Assembly: GCA_011316305.1 (NCBI GenBank)
Contig: SAUG01000169.1
Location: forward strand, 31,680-95,679
Direction of reading: 5' to 3'
DNA length: 64,000 nt
Source of the DNA: Rusavskia elegans
Taxonomy: Eukaryota; Ascomycota; Lecanoromycetes; Teloschistales; Teloschistaceae
The notes below the pieces were generated by a model. That model ran no database searches. It worked only from the letters and a program-made list of their open reading frames with translations, and was not told the origin of the DNA. The position numbers were made by a program, and so were the translations under genes. This document shows, one piece after another, positions 38,000 to 52,980 of the stretch (position 1 is the stretch's first letter; each line of letters begins with the position of its first letter).

Positions 38000-40900
38000 A
38001 AGATATTAGTTTCGAAAGTATTCTAGATATTCCCGGGGATAACGATTTTTATAATAGTAATAACGAAAGTAAGTCTAGTAATAGGTATAACCGATCCTTC
38101 GAGGATCTTTATATAAATTATAGGAATAGTTATACCGGTTTAGATTATTATTATTTAAGTTAGAATAGCTTAAATTAAAGTCTATTAAAATTTCCCGGAG
38201 GAGATTCTAACCCGCTATTATATAGGACTATTTCTCCTAATACTTCTAATATCTCTATAATCTATATAGCGTAGGACGTTTATAATAAGAAATTCTCTAA
38301 CTTTAAAGATTATAAACGTAACTACTATATCGCTTATACTTAGTTCTGCCGCTATAAATTTTATTATTAGTCCTTTAGCGTAATTAATTCTAATTTATTT
38401 TCTATAATAGTTAGTATTTTATCGATAATATTAAGCTATAGTATATTAAATAGGTCTCTAATCTAGATAAAAACTTCTAGGAAAACTTCCGTAAAATCTT
38501 TCTAAAATAATAAGATAAATCGAATTTTATAGAAAAAGCTTTAGCTATTTATTATAAACTAATCTAAACTAAAACTTTCAGCGATATAAAAATATACTAT
38601 TCTGCTTTTATTAAATTATATATCGATATTAAAAGCGAAATTAGCGAGTTTATTACTTTAGAGTATTTTAACGATTACCTATAATCTAATATTTAGTTAG
38701 TTACCGAATAATATCTCGCTTTATAATAATAAAGCAGATAAATAGTAAGCTTAACGAATATTATAAACGCTATAATAATATTCGAGAAAATTAACGCTAA
38801 ATACTATAGTAACCGGGATATTATAGCTGCTTTAATAGGCGAATAATCTAGTACTACCGAAATTAACTCTATAGATACTAGTAGTCGAGATAGTTAAAGT
38901 AGCCGCGGCTATAGCTAAAATAGTCGAAAAGGAGAAAATAGACGAAAGGGATTAAATAGTACTAATGAATACTATAATTATAAAAAGTCTAGCTATCGCG
39001 AAAAAATTACCGGAATATTTATATTCCGGGATATATTCCTATAGGTTAGATTTTTTCTAAAAAAAAAAAAGTCTATTAGTAACTACTAATAACGGGTTAT
39101 CGGAAAATAAATAGTATTGTATATATCTAGACGTATATACAGCGCCGATAAAAAGCTTTTAATAGTAGAAAAATAGCTCGGTCTAGTTAAAATAAAGATC
39201 GAAAAATTAGAAATAATTTTTAAAAGGATATCGGAAAAGACTTTAACTATTTTCTATAATATAATACTATTATTCAAAGATATATAGGATAGTAAACGAC
39301 TTTTATATATAGGTCGAATATTAGGCTTTAATAGATAGATATAGTTTAATCTAGAAATTAGTAGAAATTATTTCGAAATTTTTACTAATTTAGATACTAC
39401 TAACTGCTTTATTACTTGGCGTATTATTAACCTTCTTGGATTAGAGTTTTAATAGTTATTAGATAGAATACGGCTCGAAAATAGTAAAACTATAGATATT
39501 TTAGAAATAGTAGAGCTTTTATAGTTTTATAGAATCTTTTCTACTACTATTCTTTATATAATATTAGATATAGACTATAATCTAATTCTCGGAAGAGATT
39601 TCTAGAAATAGTATAATTTAGTACCTAACTATAATATTCTAGGAATTCGAATCCAGAAAAAAAAAATTATATATTAATTATATAGTGCCTCGAATATATA
39701 TCGCTTATAGCTTTTTAAAAATACCCCGATCGAGTTTTCCGAAATTAATTTTAGAAGGTTCGAACGATTTATTAGAAAAGGCGTATAGGCCTGCCTATAT
39801 ATTATATAAAACGAACCTAATTTTCCGGAATAATATAACCCGATCTAGAAAACGATAGACTATATAGGACTTGATAGAGTACTCGACTCGAAATTTTTAA
39901 ATTATTTCTAAAATAATCTTCCGATAAAACTACTACTAGAGAGGCTATTAGATTAATTGATTAAAATCGGCGATTCTCGATCTATTAATCGAGCTTACTA
40001 TAGTTTATTTCCTAAGTAAAATAAAGAATAGAAGTATTAAATTAAGTATTTTATAGTATAAAGATTAATTCGATTAAATTAATTTTATTAGAGCGCGCCT
40101 GTTCTTTTTACTAAAAGAAAAGATAGTAGTTAGCGTATATATTTTAACTACCGGAGCTTTAATAGTATAACTATAAAAAATAGATATCTGTTACCTAAAA
40201 TTTAAAATTATCGAAATACTATCGGGATAGTAAAATTCCTTAGTAAGATTAATCTAATAAACGGTTACTAGCAGATTAATATTATTAAAAAAGATTATAT
40301 AAAAACGGCTTTTAATATTAAAACTAGTAAATATAAGTTTTAGATTATACTATTTAGATTAATAAACGTATCTATAACGTTCTAAACTATAATAAATAAT
40401 ATATTTAGGTCGTTTCTCGACGATTTTGTAGTTATTTACTTCGATAATATTTTAATCTACTTAAAAAATAAGGAGAAATACCTATAGTATATTAAAACAA
40501 TTATAGAAAAACTCGAAAAAAATTAATTATTTATAAAATCTTCGAAGTATCTATTTTCTAGAAGTATATTAAATTCTGCGGGTATATTATTAGTAATAGA
40601 AAAGTCCGTATAAATATAATAAAGATAAAAGCTATTAGAGACTGGCTACCGCTATAAACGGTATACGATATATAGTTCTTTTTAGGATTGTATATTTATT
40701 ATCAGAGATTTATAGAAAATTTTATACTAATAGACAGATCTCTCTATAAATTAATCTAGGGCTTAGAGAGTAAAAAATATAAACTAATTCGAATAAATTT
40801 TTTAGCTCGAAATACGTACGAACTAATTAAAAACGTTATAATAAACGATAAAATATTTATTTAGCCCGATATAATCCTATTTTTTATTATTAAAACGGAC

Positions 40901-42400
40901 GTTTTCGACTTTAGATAGGGCTTTGTTTTCTATTAGGTTAATACCGATAATATTAAATAGTCTATTATTTTCGAAAGTGAAATATTTATATCTATAGAGC
41001 GTAATTATATTACCTATAAACGAGAACTTCTCGCTATTAAGGAATCTCTACGGCGATAGTATTACTATATCGAAAATAAAACGACTATAATTATTAGAAC
41101 AGATTATATAGATTTATAATACTTTAAAACTGCTATTAAATCTTCTAGAAGGCTTATTTACTAGCTCGCGGAATTTAGGGAATATAAACTCGATATTAAA
41201 TATAAACCAGATAGTAAAATAATAGTAGTAGATATTTTAAACCGAAAAAAAAACTTCTAGCTATTTATCGATAAAGTCGATATTTATACGTTTTTATTTA
41301 ACGATACTATTAGAATTTATATAGAGTCTAAAATCCTATCTAATAATCCGGAAATAAAAGTTACTTTAAAAAAATAGAAATATTATTTCCGAGTTAAAAA
41401 TAATACGGTATAGTACCGGGATTCGCTTTAGAATAGTTCGATATTCTATATTCTAGTATAGGCTTATATAAGCTTCCTAGACTATATCTATAAATAATAT
41501 AATAACTATTTATACGAGATAATAATAGATATTATTTATATAAGATAGTAGTAGCCTGAAATAAAGAAGGATATTAAGTATTATATTAAATACCACCCCG
41601 AATATTAGCTTACTACTATCTTTCGCGATATTAAATAGAATAGAATATATTTTTCTAATATCTAGAAAGATAGATTAAATTTTTTTAAATACTAAAGATT
41701 CGATTTTATTAGTCCTTTACTAGAAACCGAATAGGATAATAAATAGATTATAACTATAATTAACTACGCTATCTAATAGTCTATAGCTTAGTCGCTTCTA
41801 AACGTAATAGTAGAAGTACTAGCCGAATTTATTATCTATCGAATCTACCGTAATTACGGTTTTCTAAAAGATTTTATTACTAATCGAGATATAAATCTTT
41901 AGGCTCTAGCTATAGATAAGATATACCGCCTATTAGAAGTTAAATATTAAAATGCGATACTTTATTATCTACGAATAAATAGCGCTATTAAAAGATTTAA
42001 CGGATTACTCGGAAAAATACTAACTAAATACTATATTAGGCAGCCGAAAAAGATTTAGAATCTTTATTTAAATCAGGTTCTATTTATTATATATATTCGT
42101 ATATATATAACTATAGGATTTTTATTCTTTTATTTATTTTATAATATTAATCCGACGCTGCTAACTAATACTTCTAGCTTTTTTCCGGAAAGATATAATA
42201 AGAGAATCGATCCTATACCGTGTTTTTCGCGTAATTAAACTAAGGTATTTAAGGATATAATAGTATAAATAAATACTAATAAAAAAATATAGAATTTAAA
42301 GGTAAAAGATAATACCTTTATTAAAAAGAATATAGTTTTAATTAAAACTAAATAATTTCAGAAACTTAAAGTTAATTAATATAGTCTATATAAAGTTATT
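38000..42400 (+). pseudogene. RIP-inactivated gag-pol of element B
   Basis: Read left to right, the reverse transcriptase core near 40,430-40,470 gives VIYFDNILIYLK, a Ty3/gypsy YxDD box with the second Asp changed to Asn. An integrase-like segment near 41,700-42,080 includes a FLKDFITNRD stretch. Many stops interrupt all parts. Gag lies somewhere in 38,000-39,100 but shows no motif I can name. Confidence 0.72.
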
Positions 42401-43292
42401 TAAACTAAGTTTTTAAATACCTATATTCTAAAACCTTTTAGTAAATAGGCTAATAAATATTTAATTAGCGGGAATCGTATAAAAAAATACTTTATAGAAA
42501 AAAATATTACTATTAGATAGAAAATACCTTATAGGCGTAGAAAACTAAAGAGAATTACTATAGAGCAGTTTCCGCTAGGCGAAAAATATAAACGAAAAAG
42601 ATCTTATAAACTAAAGCTAGCGGAAAATCTAGATAATAATTATTTATCTAAATTTAAATCTATATCTAAAAATAATATCTGTAAAAAAGGCGATAATAAA
42701 ATATAAACTTCGAAAAAAGGGAGAGATTAGTTAGGTTTTTAGTTTTATTTATTATTTCATATATTCGTATACGTTAAAATATAATTTTTTTTATTTTTTT
42801 AGATATAATATCTTTACCTTTTATTTATTTTTAAAAAAAGTTATTTTCGTTAACTTTCAATAGAATAAAGAATAAATAAAGATATAAATAATCCTAAAAT
42901 AGTATTAATACGGAACTTCTTAATAGTTTATAGAATTATATTTAATAAAGTTTTAATAACGTCTTTAAATACGGTCTTTTATTCTAAAATACGTATAAAT
43001 ATATATTCGTTAACCGAAAGAATTTAAATCGAAAGTTCGATAAATTAGATCCCTTCTATATTCTAGTATAAAGCTGAAATATAATAGAGCAGCCGTTTAT
43101 AATACAATTATTATACTTTAAATATAGTTATATCGAAATCTAAATAACTATCTACTATTTTCTAGTTTTTATATATTTACCGTCTTCGATAAAGCCGAAA
43201 CTTCTATTAAAAACTAAAACGATCCTCGTTAGTAAAGTTAAAAACTACGTATTTATATTCCTTTTCGTTCTAAAACCGTTCTATTTAATATT

Positions 43293-43385
43293 TAAATTGG
43301 CCGTCGGGTCGGATTTTTCTACGGTTCGACCCGACTCGAATCCGGATCGGGGTCGGATACCCGGATTTAATTCGCTAAAACGCTA
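43293..43385. repeat. CpG-rich subterminal region, left end of hAT-3
   Basis: It contains several degenerate copies of CGGGTCGGAT and GACCCGACTC, standing out from the AT-rich surroundings. Comparable zones lie at 12,050-12,175, 24,000-24,180, 27,165-27,315, 55,095-55,285 and 56,990-57,165, that is, at both ends of all three hAT copies. Confidence 0.75.
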
Positions 43386-43659
43386 AAATCGTATTTAAAA
43401 ATATAATTTTAGTATTAAAATATAATTTTTCCTATACGTTATACTATTTATAAATCTCTATTTTTTTTCTAATAACTTACTAAAGACTTTAGATATTCCT
43501 AATATCAATATATACTTTTTATTATTATCTATTAAATAGTTAATACCATTCGTATTATTATTTAGTACCTATATATCTATATTACCTCTCTGTATTACTA
43601 TTATGGAGGCGTAATATAAAATATCTAATATAAATATCGATCTTCGCCTCTTTATTCTC

Positions 43660-46210
43660 TAGACCGATACGTCTAGTAAAGGCCTTTCTACTAAATCCCT
43701 GTTAAGTAATATCTATCTTAATTAATTTATACGCCAGTTTTTAAACCGATCTATAACCGGAATTCTAATTAAATTTAATTATTTATATAGAAAATAATAA
43801 TAGATTATTAAAGATATAGTAGATAAAATTTAAACCGACTATTTAGAACTAGTAATTCGGGATTATAATAAGTTTATTTAATAGGATATAGATTACTATT
43901 AAGATTTCTAAAAATAGTAGTCTAGTACTTCTATCGCTATAGGTAATAAAGATAGGATTCGAAAGAAAATAGCCGATTTCCTATAGGCGAAAAAGGCTTT
44001 AGTATAAAGATAGTCGCCCTAATAGAATAAATTCTACCAGGTAACTTTAATAATAGATAGCCTACCTAAAATTATATATTAATACTATTCTAAAGTTTTT
44101 AACTATTTTATAGCCTCTAGTTCTTTAAATATATCTACTATAAAAAAATATCTTTCTACTAATAGTTACTACGGATCTAAAACGACGTAATTTATAGTCT
44201 ATTATTAAAGTAATACTTATCCGTATAAGTAGGAAATAGTAATATAAAGAGGTAATATAAAGTTTATTTATTTAATAATGGAAGAAGAGTTATATTAAAC
44301 TAAACTCTACTTTCGACTAAAACGCCTAGAATAAATAACTATATAAAACTTTTTTAGATCTAAATCTACCAGTCCGGACTATCGAGAATAAGAATTTTAG
44401 AAACTACTATAAATATTTTATCCAGATATATAGCTATTTAAGCGTATATAATTTATAACGATAATCTTTAATAAATATAAAACTATCCGCGATAGAATTA
44501 AATTTGATTTAAAAACCGTAGAATATATTTTATTTATATTAGATACCTAGTCTAGTTTATAGAAAATCGCGTACTTAGGAGAACTCGTATACTAGGTTAA
44601 TACGTAGTTTTAACTTTAGAAATATCTATTTAGATTTATATTTCTATCTATAAATTACTCCGGCCGTTTATAATACTAAAAGCTATTAATACTTTTAGAG
44701 TTTTTCTAGTTTAAGTAGCAGCTTTTAGGTATTATTATCGATAATACTAGCTCTAACTCTACGTTAAAAGAAAAGCTTAAAAAGGCTTTTAGTCGACTTA
44801 ATAGTCGATAGGATCGACTATAAAACTCGCTATTTTATCTAGTTTATATAGTTAATCTAATAGTCTAAAACTTTATTAAAGCTATTAGATTATAAGTATT
44901 AGACGATAACTTTATCTATTAGCTAGATAATAAGTAAATTTCGGCTATTAGTACCGGTCTATCGAACGTTATAAAAAAGGTAATATATATAGGTAATATA
45001 AATTAAATAATTTTTATACTAATAGTATTTTTAGGCTCGCGCTATTATAGTCTATTCCGGTATCTTCCTTTAATATAAGCTTCGCTTTAAAAAACTTTAA
45101 AATAAAGTCGACCCTGATTCCCGCGCTAGAAACCTTATTTAAAAAATTTATATTCGATAGAATTCGATTTATTTTATAATTCGTAGGGTATATCTACTTT
45201 ACTAAACTATTAACGAATTCTTCGAAAAGAATTCGCGAAATCTATAAATATAAGGAATTACCTTTAATATAGATAAATAGTAATTTTTTTTCCTTATAGA
45301 TAGTATACTGTAGCCGTTCTATAAAATTACTTTAATAGTTTCGCGAACTATCGATATTAGAATTTATCTAGTATACCGACTTTATAGTACGTTTTACGAT
45401 TATTTTACTAAAATATAGGAAGTTATAGAAGTTTCGAACTATCTTTAAAAGGCGATAGTACTAATAGTTTATAAAAAGACTTTTACTAAATTTACTAAAT
45501 ATTATTCTCGTACTAAAAGTAAAGGAAGACTAATATATAATTTTACGAATATTCTTAATCTTATATTAAAGTTTAATCTTTATCGAGACTAGGATACTAT
45601 TAAATAGAAGAAAGATATAAAAAAATATTCGGGGTATATAGATATATATCGGGACGAGTTTAAAAAGTACTTTAATAAGTACTATAGGGCCCCTATTAAT
45701 CTACTAAAGTATAGAGCCCGCTATAGAGAGAAAAATAAGGTAATATATAATAGTAATATATTATAAACTTACTAACTAGTTAATAGCCTACTATAACCAT
45801 TTTAAATAGTTTTTTTCGATAGTTCCAGCGTCTTCGAATACCTGTTTCCGAAGCTAATCGATATCTTCGCGCTAATACTACCGAAGATAATCTAAACTAG
45901 ATATTTTAGAAAAATAATACTTCGAACTTTCTAAAATTAGTATAGATAGCTCGCGATATTTTTTCCTATCTAATATTTTCGGTCGGAATTAAACGGACTT
46001 TTAGTTTCGCTAGAAGAGTTTATCGGTAGAATCGAGCCTAAATAACTCTATAGTATATAGAGCAGACGATAATAATTAAATACTATAACCGTACTATAGA
46101 TTTAGATCTCGACAAAGTATTAGAAGAACTATAGAATATATTTAATCGGGTAGAGGTAAAGGATAGTACTATATTTCTAGAAAGAAATTTATTTAAAAAA
46201 GATTTTAAAA
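43660..46210 (+). pseudogene. hAT transposase remnant in hAT-3
   Basis: This is the best-preserved copy. Near 44,735 it reads ITDNTSSNSTLKEKLKKAFS followed by a NSLFYLVYIVNLIV helix, the catalytic-core region of hAT transposases. The C-terminal dimerisation segment lies near 45,950-46,030. Stops at former Arg, Gln and Trp codons show RIP inactivation. Confidence 0.78.
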
Positions 46211-46276
46211 GTATATTAGGTATTTTTATCTAGTATATTTCTTATTTAATATCAGTATAGTAATATATATAGATAT

Positions 46277-46767
46277 ATTATAGAGCTACCTGAGGTTCCG
46301 GTATTTTCAAGGGTCGGTTGGATTTATTAGTATATCTATAAACGGAAGTACAACGGGTAATTACTTAAATTAATATAAAAACAAGTTAGTTTAATTACCA
46401 GAGCAGTATATAGCGATAACTAATAAATTAAATACGAGCTATAAAAGCGTCGAGTTCAGAATCTATATAGATAAATAAGATTCTCTACTATTTAGGTCGT
46501 TTATCGACTAAAACGACTAAGATAGCCTTATTTTAGGGTACTTATTTACTAAGACTATTAAGATTAGAGTAGCTTATAGTACTTATTTACTAAAACTACT
46601 AAAAATAGGGTAGTTTATAGTATTTATTTACTAAAACTACTAAGATACTCTTTAATACTAATATTAAAACCTTCCGTATCTCTTTACCTATTAAAACGTA
46701 ATAGAAAATCTAGCGCTATACTAAGTACTACAACGTTCCTAAAGTTACGCTACCTATACTCATAATA
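46277..46767 (-). repeat. 3' LTR of chromovirus 2 (left side)
   Basis: This reverse-oriented LTR starts TATTATAGAGCTACC and ends CTCATAATA, followed by the reversed purine tract CTAGGTCCTCTCTTTAG. Confidence 0.9.
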
Positions 46768-47299
46768 CTAGGTCCTCTCTTTAGATTTTTTATCCTAAAA
46801 AACTATTATCTATCTTTTTTTATAGGTAAAAAGGAAAAGTCGTTAATTAAAAATTATTATAAAAAAGTCCTATTATTAAATATCGGTATATTAGCTATAC
46901 GTTTTTATTAGAACTATTTCCAGCTAGGGAAGTCCTATCGCGTTAGCGAAGGTTCCGAGAAGTATATTAGTTATATAGAATAGGCCTATCCTTATAACCT
47001 TGCTTTATTAGATACTACGCGTTAGCGTCGTCTTAAAGAAAAATATAAAAAGCTAAAAAAAGAGTTATATAAAGCGTATATAAAGTAATAACGTCTACTT
47101 CGTTAATTAGATTATATTAAAGAAGAGTAGCGTATTATAATTAACGGCGAGCTATAAAATCTTAAAAAGTTAAAATATAAAAGTAGTACGGATCCGTTTT
47201 TTTCTATTAATTTAAATCCTTTTATCGATATAGCTTCTAAACAGATTATCTTGCCTAGTAAGTTTAATTAGTTGATAACTTTTTTAGCTCCTTTTAATA

Positions 47300-50200
47300 G
47301 AACTATTATAGAGCCTTCTAGTAGTTTACTAAATATTTTCTAGGTTTCTAAATATTTTCCGAAATAGAATAATCTTTCTATTTAATTAGATACCTCTAAC
47401 CTTCCTATTATAGGATTTTCTCGACTATAAAGATATCTTTTTCTTATATCTCGAAATTAAACGTCTATTATAACGGTATTTCGGGGTCGGCTGATTCTAA
47501 AAAAGATATATAAAATACCGGGTATACTTTAACATTTCTAGATAGATTAAATTTAAAGTTCTAAGGTCCTTTAATCTATTTAATTAAAAATATTCCGACT
47601 TTAATATAGTCTAGTTTTTTATTTAAAGTCCTTATTTTTAGATTTTTTATAAAAAGGTATACTTTATCCCCCTTCTTTAGTTAAAGTACTATTTTTCGTT
47701 TTTTATTCTAATAGTTATTTAAGTATTCCTATTTCTTTAGGATATTTTTATAGATTTTTTTCTAAATATTGACTCTTTAGATTACTAATTCCGTTAATTT
47801 ATAAGGTAACGGTTATCTAAATAGATTTAGATTCCTTCTATTATTAGTATAGAACGGTATTTCCTTTATTATATTTAATTCTTTTATATTAAATACTAAC
47901 TATACTATTAGTAAAAGTAAAATCTAATTATTTTAAATATTATTAATATAATATTTTAGGTATTATTTAAATATCTGATTAGTATATTCTATCTATCTAT
48001 CTATAGTCGGATAGAAAGCTATTAATATTTTTAATTTAATACTAAATAAAGAAATAAGGGTTTCCTAATAGTTTAAAGTAAAGAGCTTATTTCTATTATT
48101 TATTAATACTTCTTACAGTTTATAGTATCGAAATAATCGATCTAAGATAATAAATCCAAGTTATTCCGCTATAAAATCTTCTTTTAATAGAATAATATAG
48201 ATATACTTTATAAGTCTATTAACTATATTAAATATTAAATCGTATTCTATATTTATTATCGGGTCTTTTAATTTTAGAAACTTAATAATAAAATCTAATA
48301 TAACTTCCTTTTATAGTAAATCCGGTAGTTCCTAATATTAAATCTTTCTATAACAAGTATATATATTATATTTATTTTACTAATAATTAAAATATTTCTT
48401 AATATATATTTCGATATATTACTTTATATTAGAAAATTAATAATATTATTATAAAATTTATATTATTTTTATTATATCTAGATACCTTTATAGTATTCTA
48501 TTATAGTATTCTTTAATATATTTATCGATTTTATTATTTAATATCTACAGTTTTCTTTTTTTAATAAAAAACTATTCCTAGTCGTCTCTAAATATACGCA
48601 GCGTCGTATTTAGCTTATATTAATTTACTAATAGTAATCTATCCCTATTAACTTTAAGGATACTATTATTAAAAACTTTTTTTATTTTTATATAATCGCT
48701 TCTTCGATTTAAAGCGTCTATTTTTCTATTTTTTTTACCTAGAATATAGTATATTTTAAATTTATATTAGCTAAGGAATTTAGACTATTATATTTATCTC
48801 CTATTAAATTATTTTATTATTATAAAGTATAAAAGATTTTTATAGTCTATAAAGATTATTAATTCTAGTAATTCTTCGGTGTATACTCTTTATTATTCTA
48901 GTATAGCTACTATAGCTAGTAGTTCTTTATTATAGATATTATAATTTTATTCCGCTAGCGATAGTTTTTTTAATATATATACTACCGGGTACTATTTACT
49001 ATTATATTATTATAGAAGGTATATATCTATAGCTAGATTTAACGAATCTGTTTCTATTTATAATAGTCTAGTTAGGTCGAATATCTTAAGTACTAGGTCC
49101 TTTATTTATTCTTTTTTAAGGTTTTTAAATATCTTCTATTTCTTTTCTCTCTATTACTATTCGGTAGTATTTTTTATTAAAGCTATAAAAGTAAAAGCTC
49201 TTTTAGAATAGTTTTTTATAAACTTTCGATTATAATTTATAAATCCGAAGAAACTTTAGATTTCTTTAATATTTATTAGTATTTTCTATTCTATAATAGC
49301 TTTAAGTTTATTAAAATCGATACGTAGTCTATTTTATTCTATAATAAATCCTAGAAAGTCGACTTTTTTTTTTATAGAATTTATACTTTTCTAGTTTAAG
49401 GCGTAAATCTCTCCCTCCTAGATATTTAAGAACTTTATTAACGTATTATTTATATTCTTCGAGTATTTTAGAAAATACTAGAATATTATCGAGGTAGGCG
49501 ATAATAAATATATTAAGATATTTTTTAAATACGTTATTAATTATATTCTAATAGGTTACCGGGGCGTTTATAAGCCCGAATAGTATTATTATATATTTAT
49601 AATAACCGTACTATATTTAGAAAGCTTATTTTTATTTTTTTCTATTCTTTATTTATATAAAGTTATATACCTCCCGAAAATCAAGTTTAATAAAATATTA
49701 TATTCTAGAAAGTCGGTTTTAAAGTTCGATAATATTTAGTAAAAGATATCGATTTTTATTTATAATATTATTTAGCTTCCGGTAATCGATATATAAACGG
49801 AGTATTCCGTTTTTTTTAGATATAAAGAGGATCGGGTATTCTACTAGTAATTAAGATTTCTTAATAAATCCCTTTTTTATATTTTCGTCTAGATATTTAC
49901 GGAGTATTTCAAGCTCCGTTATAGATAGTAGATAAATAGGTCTAAATATAGGTTACTTACCTGGTTTAAATCTAACTTTATAATCCTACGGTTAATATTT
50001 AGGTAGTACTTTTATAATAATCTCTTTTTAAAATAAATATATCTATTTTTTATATTTACCCGAAACCTTTTCTAATAGGTTTTCCTTTAACTTTTTATTA
50101 GGTAGTATAGGGTTTTTAAAAGGTTCGTAATTTTCTTTTCTATCTCTATTTTATTAATCTAGCTAACCTCTACTAGTATCTAATAAATCGGACCTAATTG

Positions 50201-52440
50201 GTTTTTAGTTATCTTTTTTCGAAGTTATAAGTTTATATTTTATATTCTATTTTTTATCTATCTAAAGTCGCTACTTCGGCGTAGGTTAAATACTCCCTAT
50301 ATAAAAGTATCGTTCGAAGCTAAATACTCTTTTCTTCTAGTCTACTACTAGATTATAATCCTTTAACTAAGATATTTTAAATACGATATCGTAGCTAGCT
50401 ATCTAGATAATATTAAACTAAAGTTCTTTTTAATACTAGTTAATTATTACTTAGAATAGTATCGTTTCTTTTATAACTTTTCTATCTCTATTCGGTATTT
50501 TATTTCTATCGATAACTATTAGATTATATAGATTTTTTTTTTTAGTCTAAAGAAATCCTTTTTTTTTAGCTAAATTTTTTAATACGAAATTTCCGGTCGC
50601 GTTTAAATCGATAAATACTTTAACCTTTTATAGTCTATTATTAGTTTTAATAATTATCTTAATCTCGAATATATATATATAGCTAGCTAAATTTAATTAC
50701 TCTTTCTAGGCCGTAAAGTTATACGTTTATAGTATATCTATTACTATAAAATCTTATCTTTTTCCGAGTTATTTCTAATATTTTCGTATTTCTTATTTTT
50801 ATAATTTACTTGCGAAATATATCTATAGAGATTCTAATTAAAGATTCTATTTCTTTTTTATAATTTCTTCTAATATTCGTATCTACTATAAATAATATAT
50901 CCGGAATAGTTATAAGTATTATAACTTCCGATTTTAATAGATATAGTAGGAGCTTATTAGTATAGTTTTAATAGATACTATCCGGTTCTTAATTTTTCTA
51001 ATTTATAGATTATATAGTAGTTATTATAGTATACGGTCTAACTAAATAGTACGTATTAATCTTCTATTATTACGTTTCTATATTATAATATCGATTTAGA
51101 AATAACTTTATTTTTAGAGGTATTACTTCCTAGTTCTTTCTTTAATATATCGACGATTTTACTTACTTTTTAATTCTATTATTTATCCAATAGGTATTTG
51201 TTATTAATATATATTTTATAAACGGCTTTCAATTTTTTATAGATTACTATAAATCTTTCCTTTACTAGTTTCTTATTATATATTACTCTAGGGTAAGGAG
51301 TTTTTAGTCTTATTTATTAAACGTTTTCTATTACGGATATCTATCCGAAGACGGCTTTCTTTCTAGTTAGTTCCGTTAATATTTATAGCGAAGTATTACT
51401 TATTATAGCTTCCTATAGTATTTTATCGTTTTTTATAAATATAAATTCTTTATCCGAGCTAGCTTCCTAGGGTTTAAAGCTCCTATTATCGTCTTCTAAG
51501 ATTATTTCTTACTAGTCTTTAGGTTTCTTTAACGTAGTATTAAGCTATCGTTACTATACTTTACTTAATCGATACTTTTTTACGAAGTAGCCTAGTTTAC
51601 TATAGTTATAGTACGTCTTAGGATTTTTATTCCCTTTACTACTTCTAGGGTTCTTCCCTTTATATTACTATTATATCGAGTCTAGTTCTATTAATATAGG
51701 CCTATAATAGCTTTTTCCGGTTCTTTTATTTAGTAGCTATCCTCTATATAGTTTACCTATATAATATCTAGCGTTACCTTGCGGTCTACTATTATAGTAT
51801 TTTTCTATATCTCTTTTATATAGTTTATTATTAAGGTCGATAGATATTTTAATTAGATTATCTAGGGTTTTATATATTCGACTATCGCGTATAAATTCGT
51901 CCTTTATTCGTTCTTTTAGTCCTCGTCGGTATATTATATATAGGGCGTTGTCGTTCTATTCTATTAATAGTACCTATTTTTAGAATTATATAGCGTACTC
52001 TAATACTACAGTCTTATATTAAAGATATTAAATAAAGTATTTAGTAGTTAATATTTTATTCGAGATCCCGAAGATATTATAAATAGCTTTTATAAATTTA
52101 GCGAATCTTATAAAAATATTATTAGTATCTTTATCGTTATCTATATATTAGCGAAGGAGAGGTTTTATCTAATACTAGGCTCGTCCCCGAAGATAAAATA
52201 TAGCGAAGAGAGTTTTCTTTTCTTCGGATATTAGATAGAATATAAAGTATATTTCTAATTATACGAGCCAGTCTTCTAGTTTATTATAATCCCTATAGTA
52301 TTTATTAGATTTGTTAACTTTAATATTATATAAGCCGCGATCGGTAGTAGAAATACTATCCTCCTTATTATTACTATCGTCTTTTATCTAGACTTCTTTA
52401 CTTTTAGACTTTTTAGCTATAGAGCTGGAGTTATTTAGGG
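47300..52440 (-). pseudogene. RIP-inactivated gag-pol of chromovirus 2
   Basis: It has the same domain order as chromovirus 1 on the opposite strand. The reversed segment near 49,480-49,500 encodes the YLD-type RT box, and that near 51,600 the degraded zinc knuckle. Many stops are present. Confidence 0.85.
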
Positions 52441-52488
52441 TAAAGGTTTAACGTTAACCTGTAATAGATATTCTAAAGGTATTTAAAG

Positions 52489-52980
52489 TATTATAGAACT
52501 ATCTAGGGTTCCGGTATCTCTAAAGGTCGGTTAGACTTATTAGTATATCTATAAATAGAAGTATAATAGGTAATTATTTAAGTTAATATAAAAATAAGTT
52601 AGTTTAATTACTAGAGCAGTATATAGTAATAACTAATAAATTAAATACGAGCTATAAAAGCGTCGAGTTCGGGATCTATATAGATAAATAAGATCTTCTA
52701 CTATTTAGGTCGCTTATTGACTAAGACGACTAAGATAGCCTTATTTTAGGATATTTACTTACTAAAACTACTAAAATTAGAATAGTTTATAGTATTTATT
52801 TACTAAAACTACTAAAATTAGGATAGTTTATAGTATTTATTTACTAAAATTACTAAAATATTCTTTAGTACTAATACCAAGACCTTCCGTACCTCTTTAC
52901 CTATCGAGGCGTAATAGAGAATCTAGCGCTGTACTAAGTACTACGGCGTTTTTAAGGTCACGCCGCCCGTGCTTATAACA
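52489..52980 (-). repeat. 5' LTR of chromovirus 2 (right side)
   Basis: 492 bp. It starts TATTATAGAACTATC and ends GCTTATAACA; reversed, this is TGTTATAAGC, so the original TG terminus survives here. The AGATA duplication follows immediately. Confidence 0.9.
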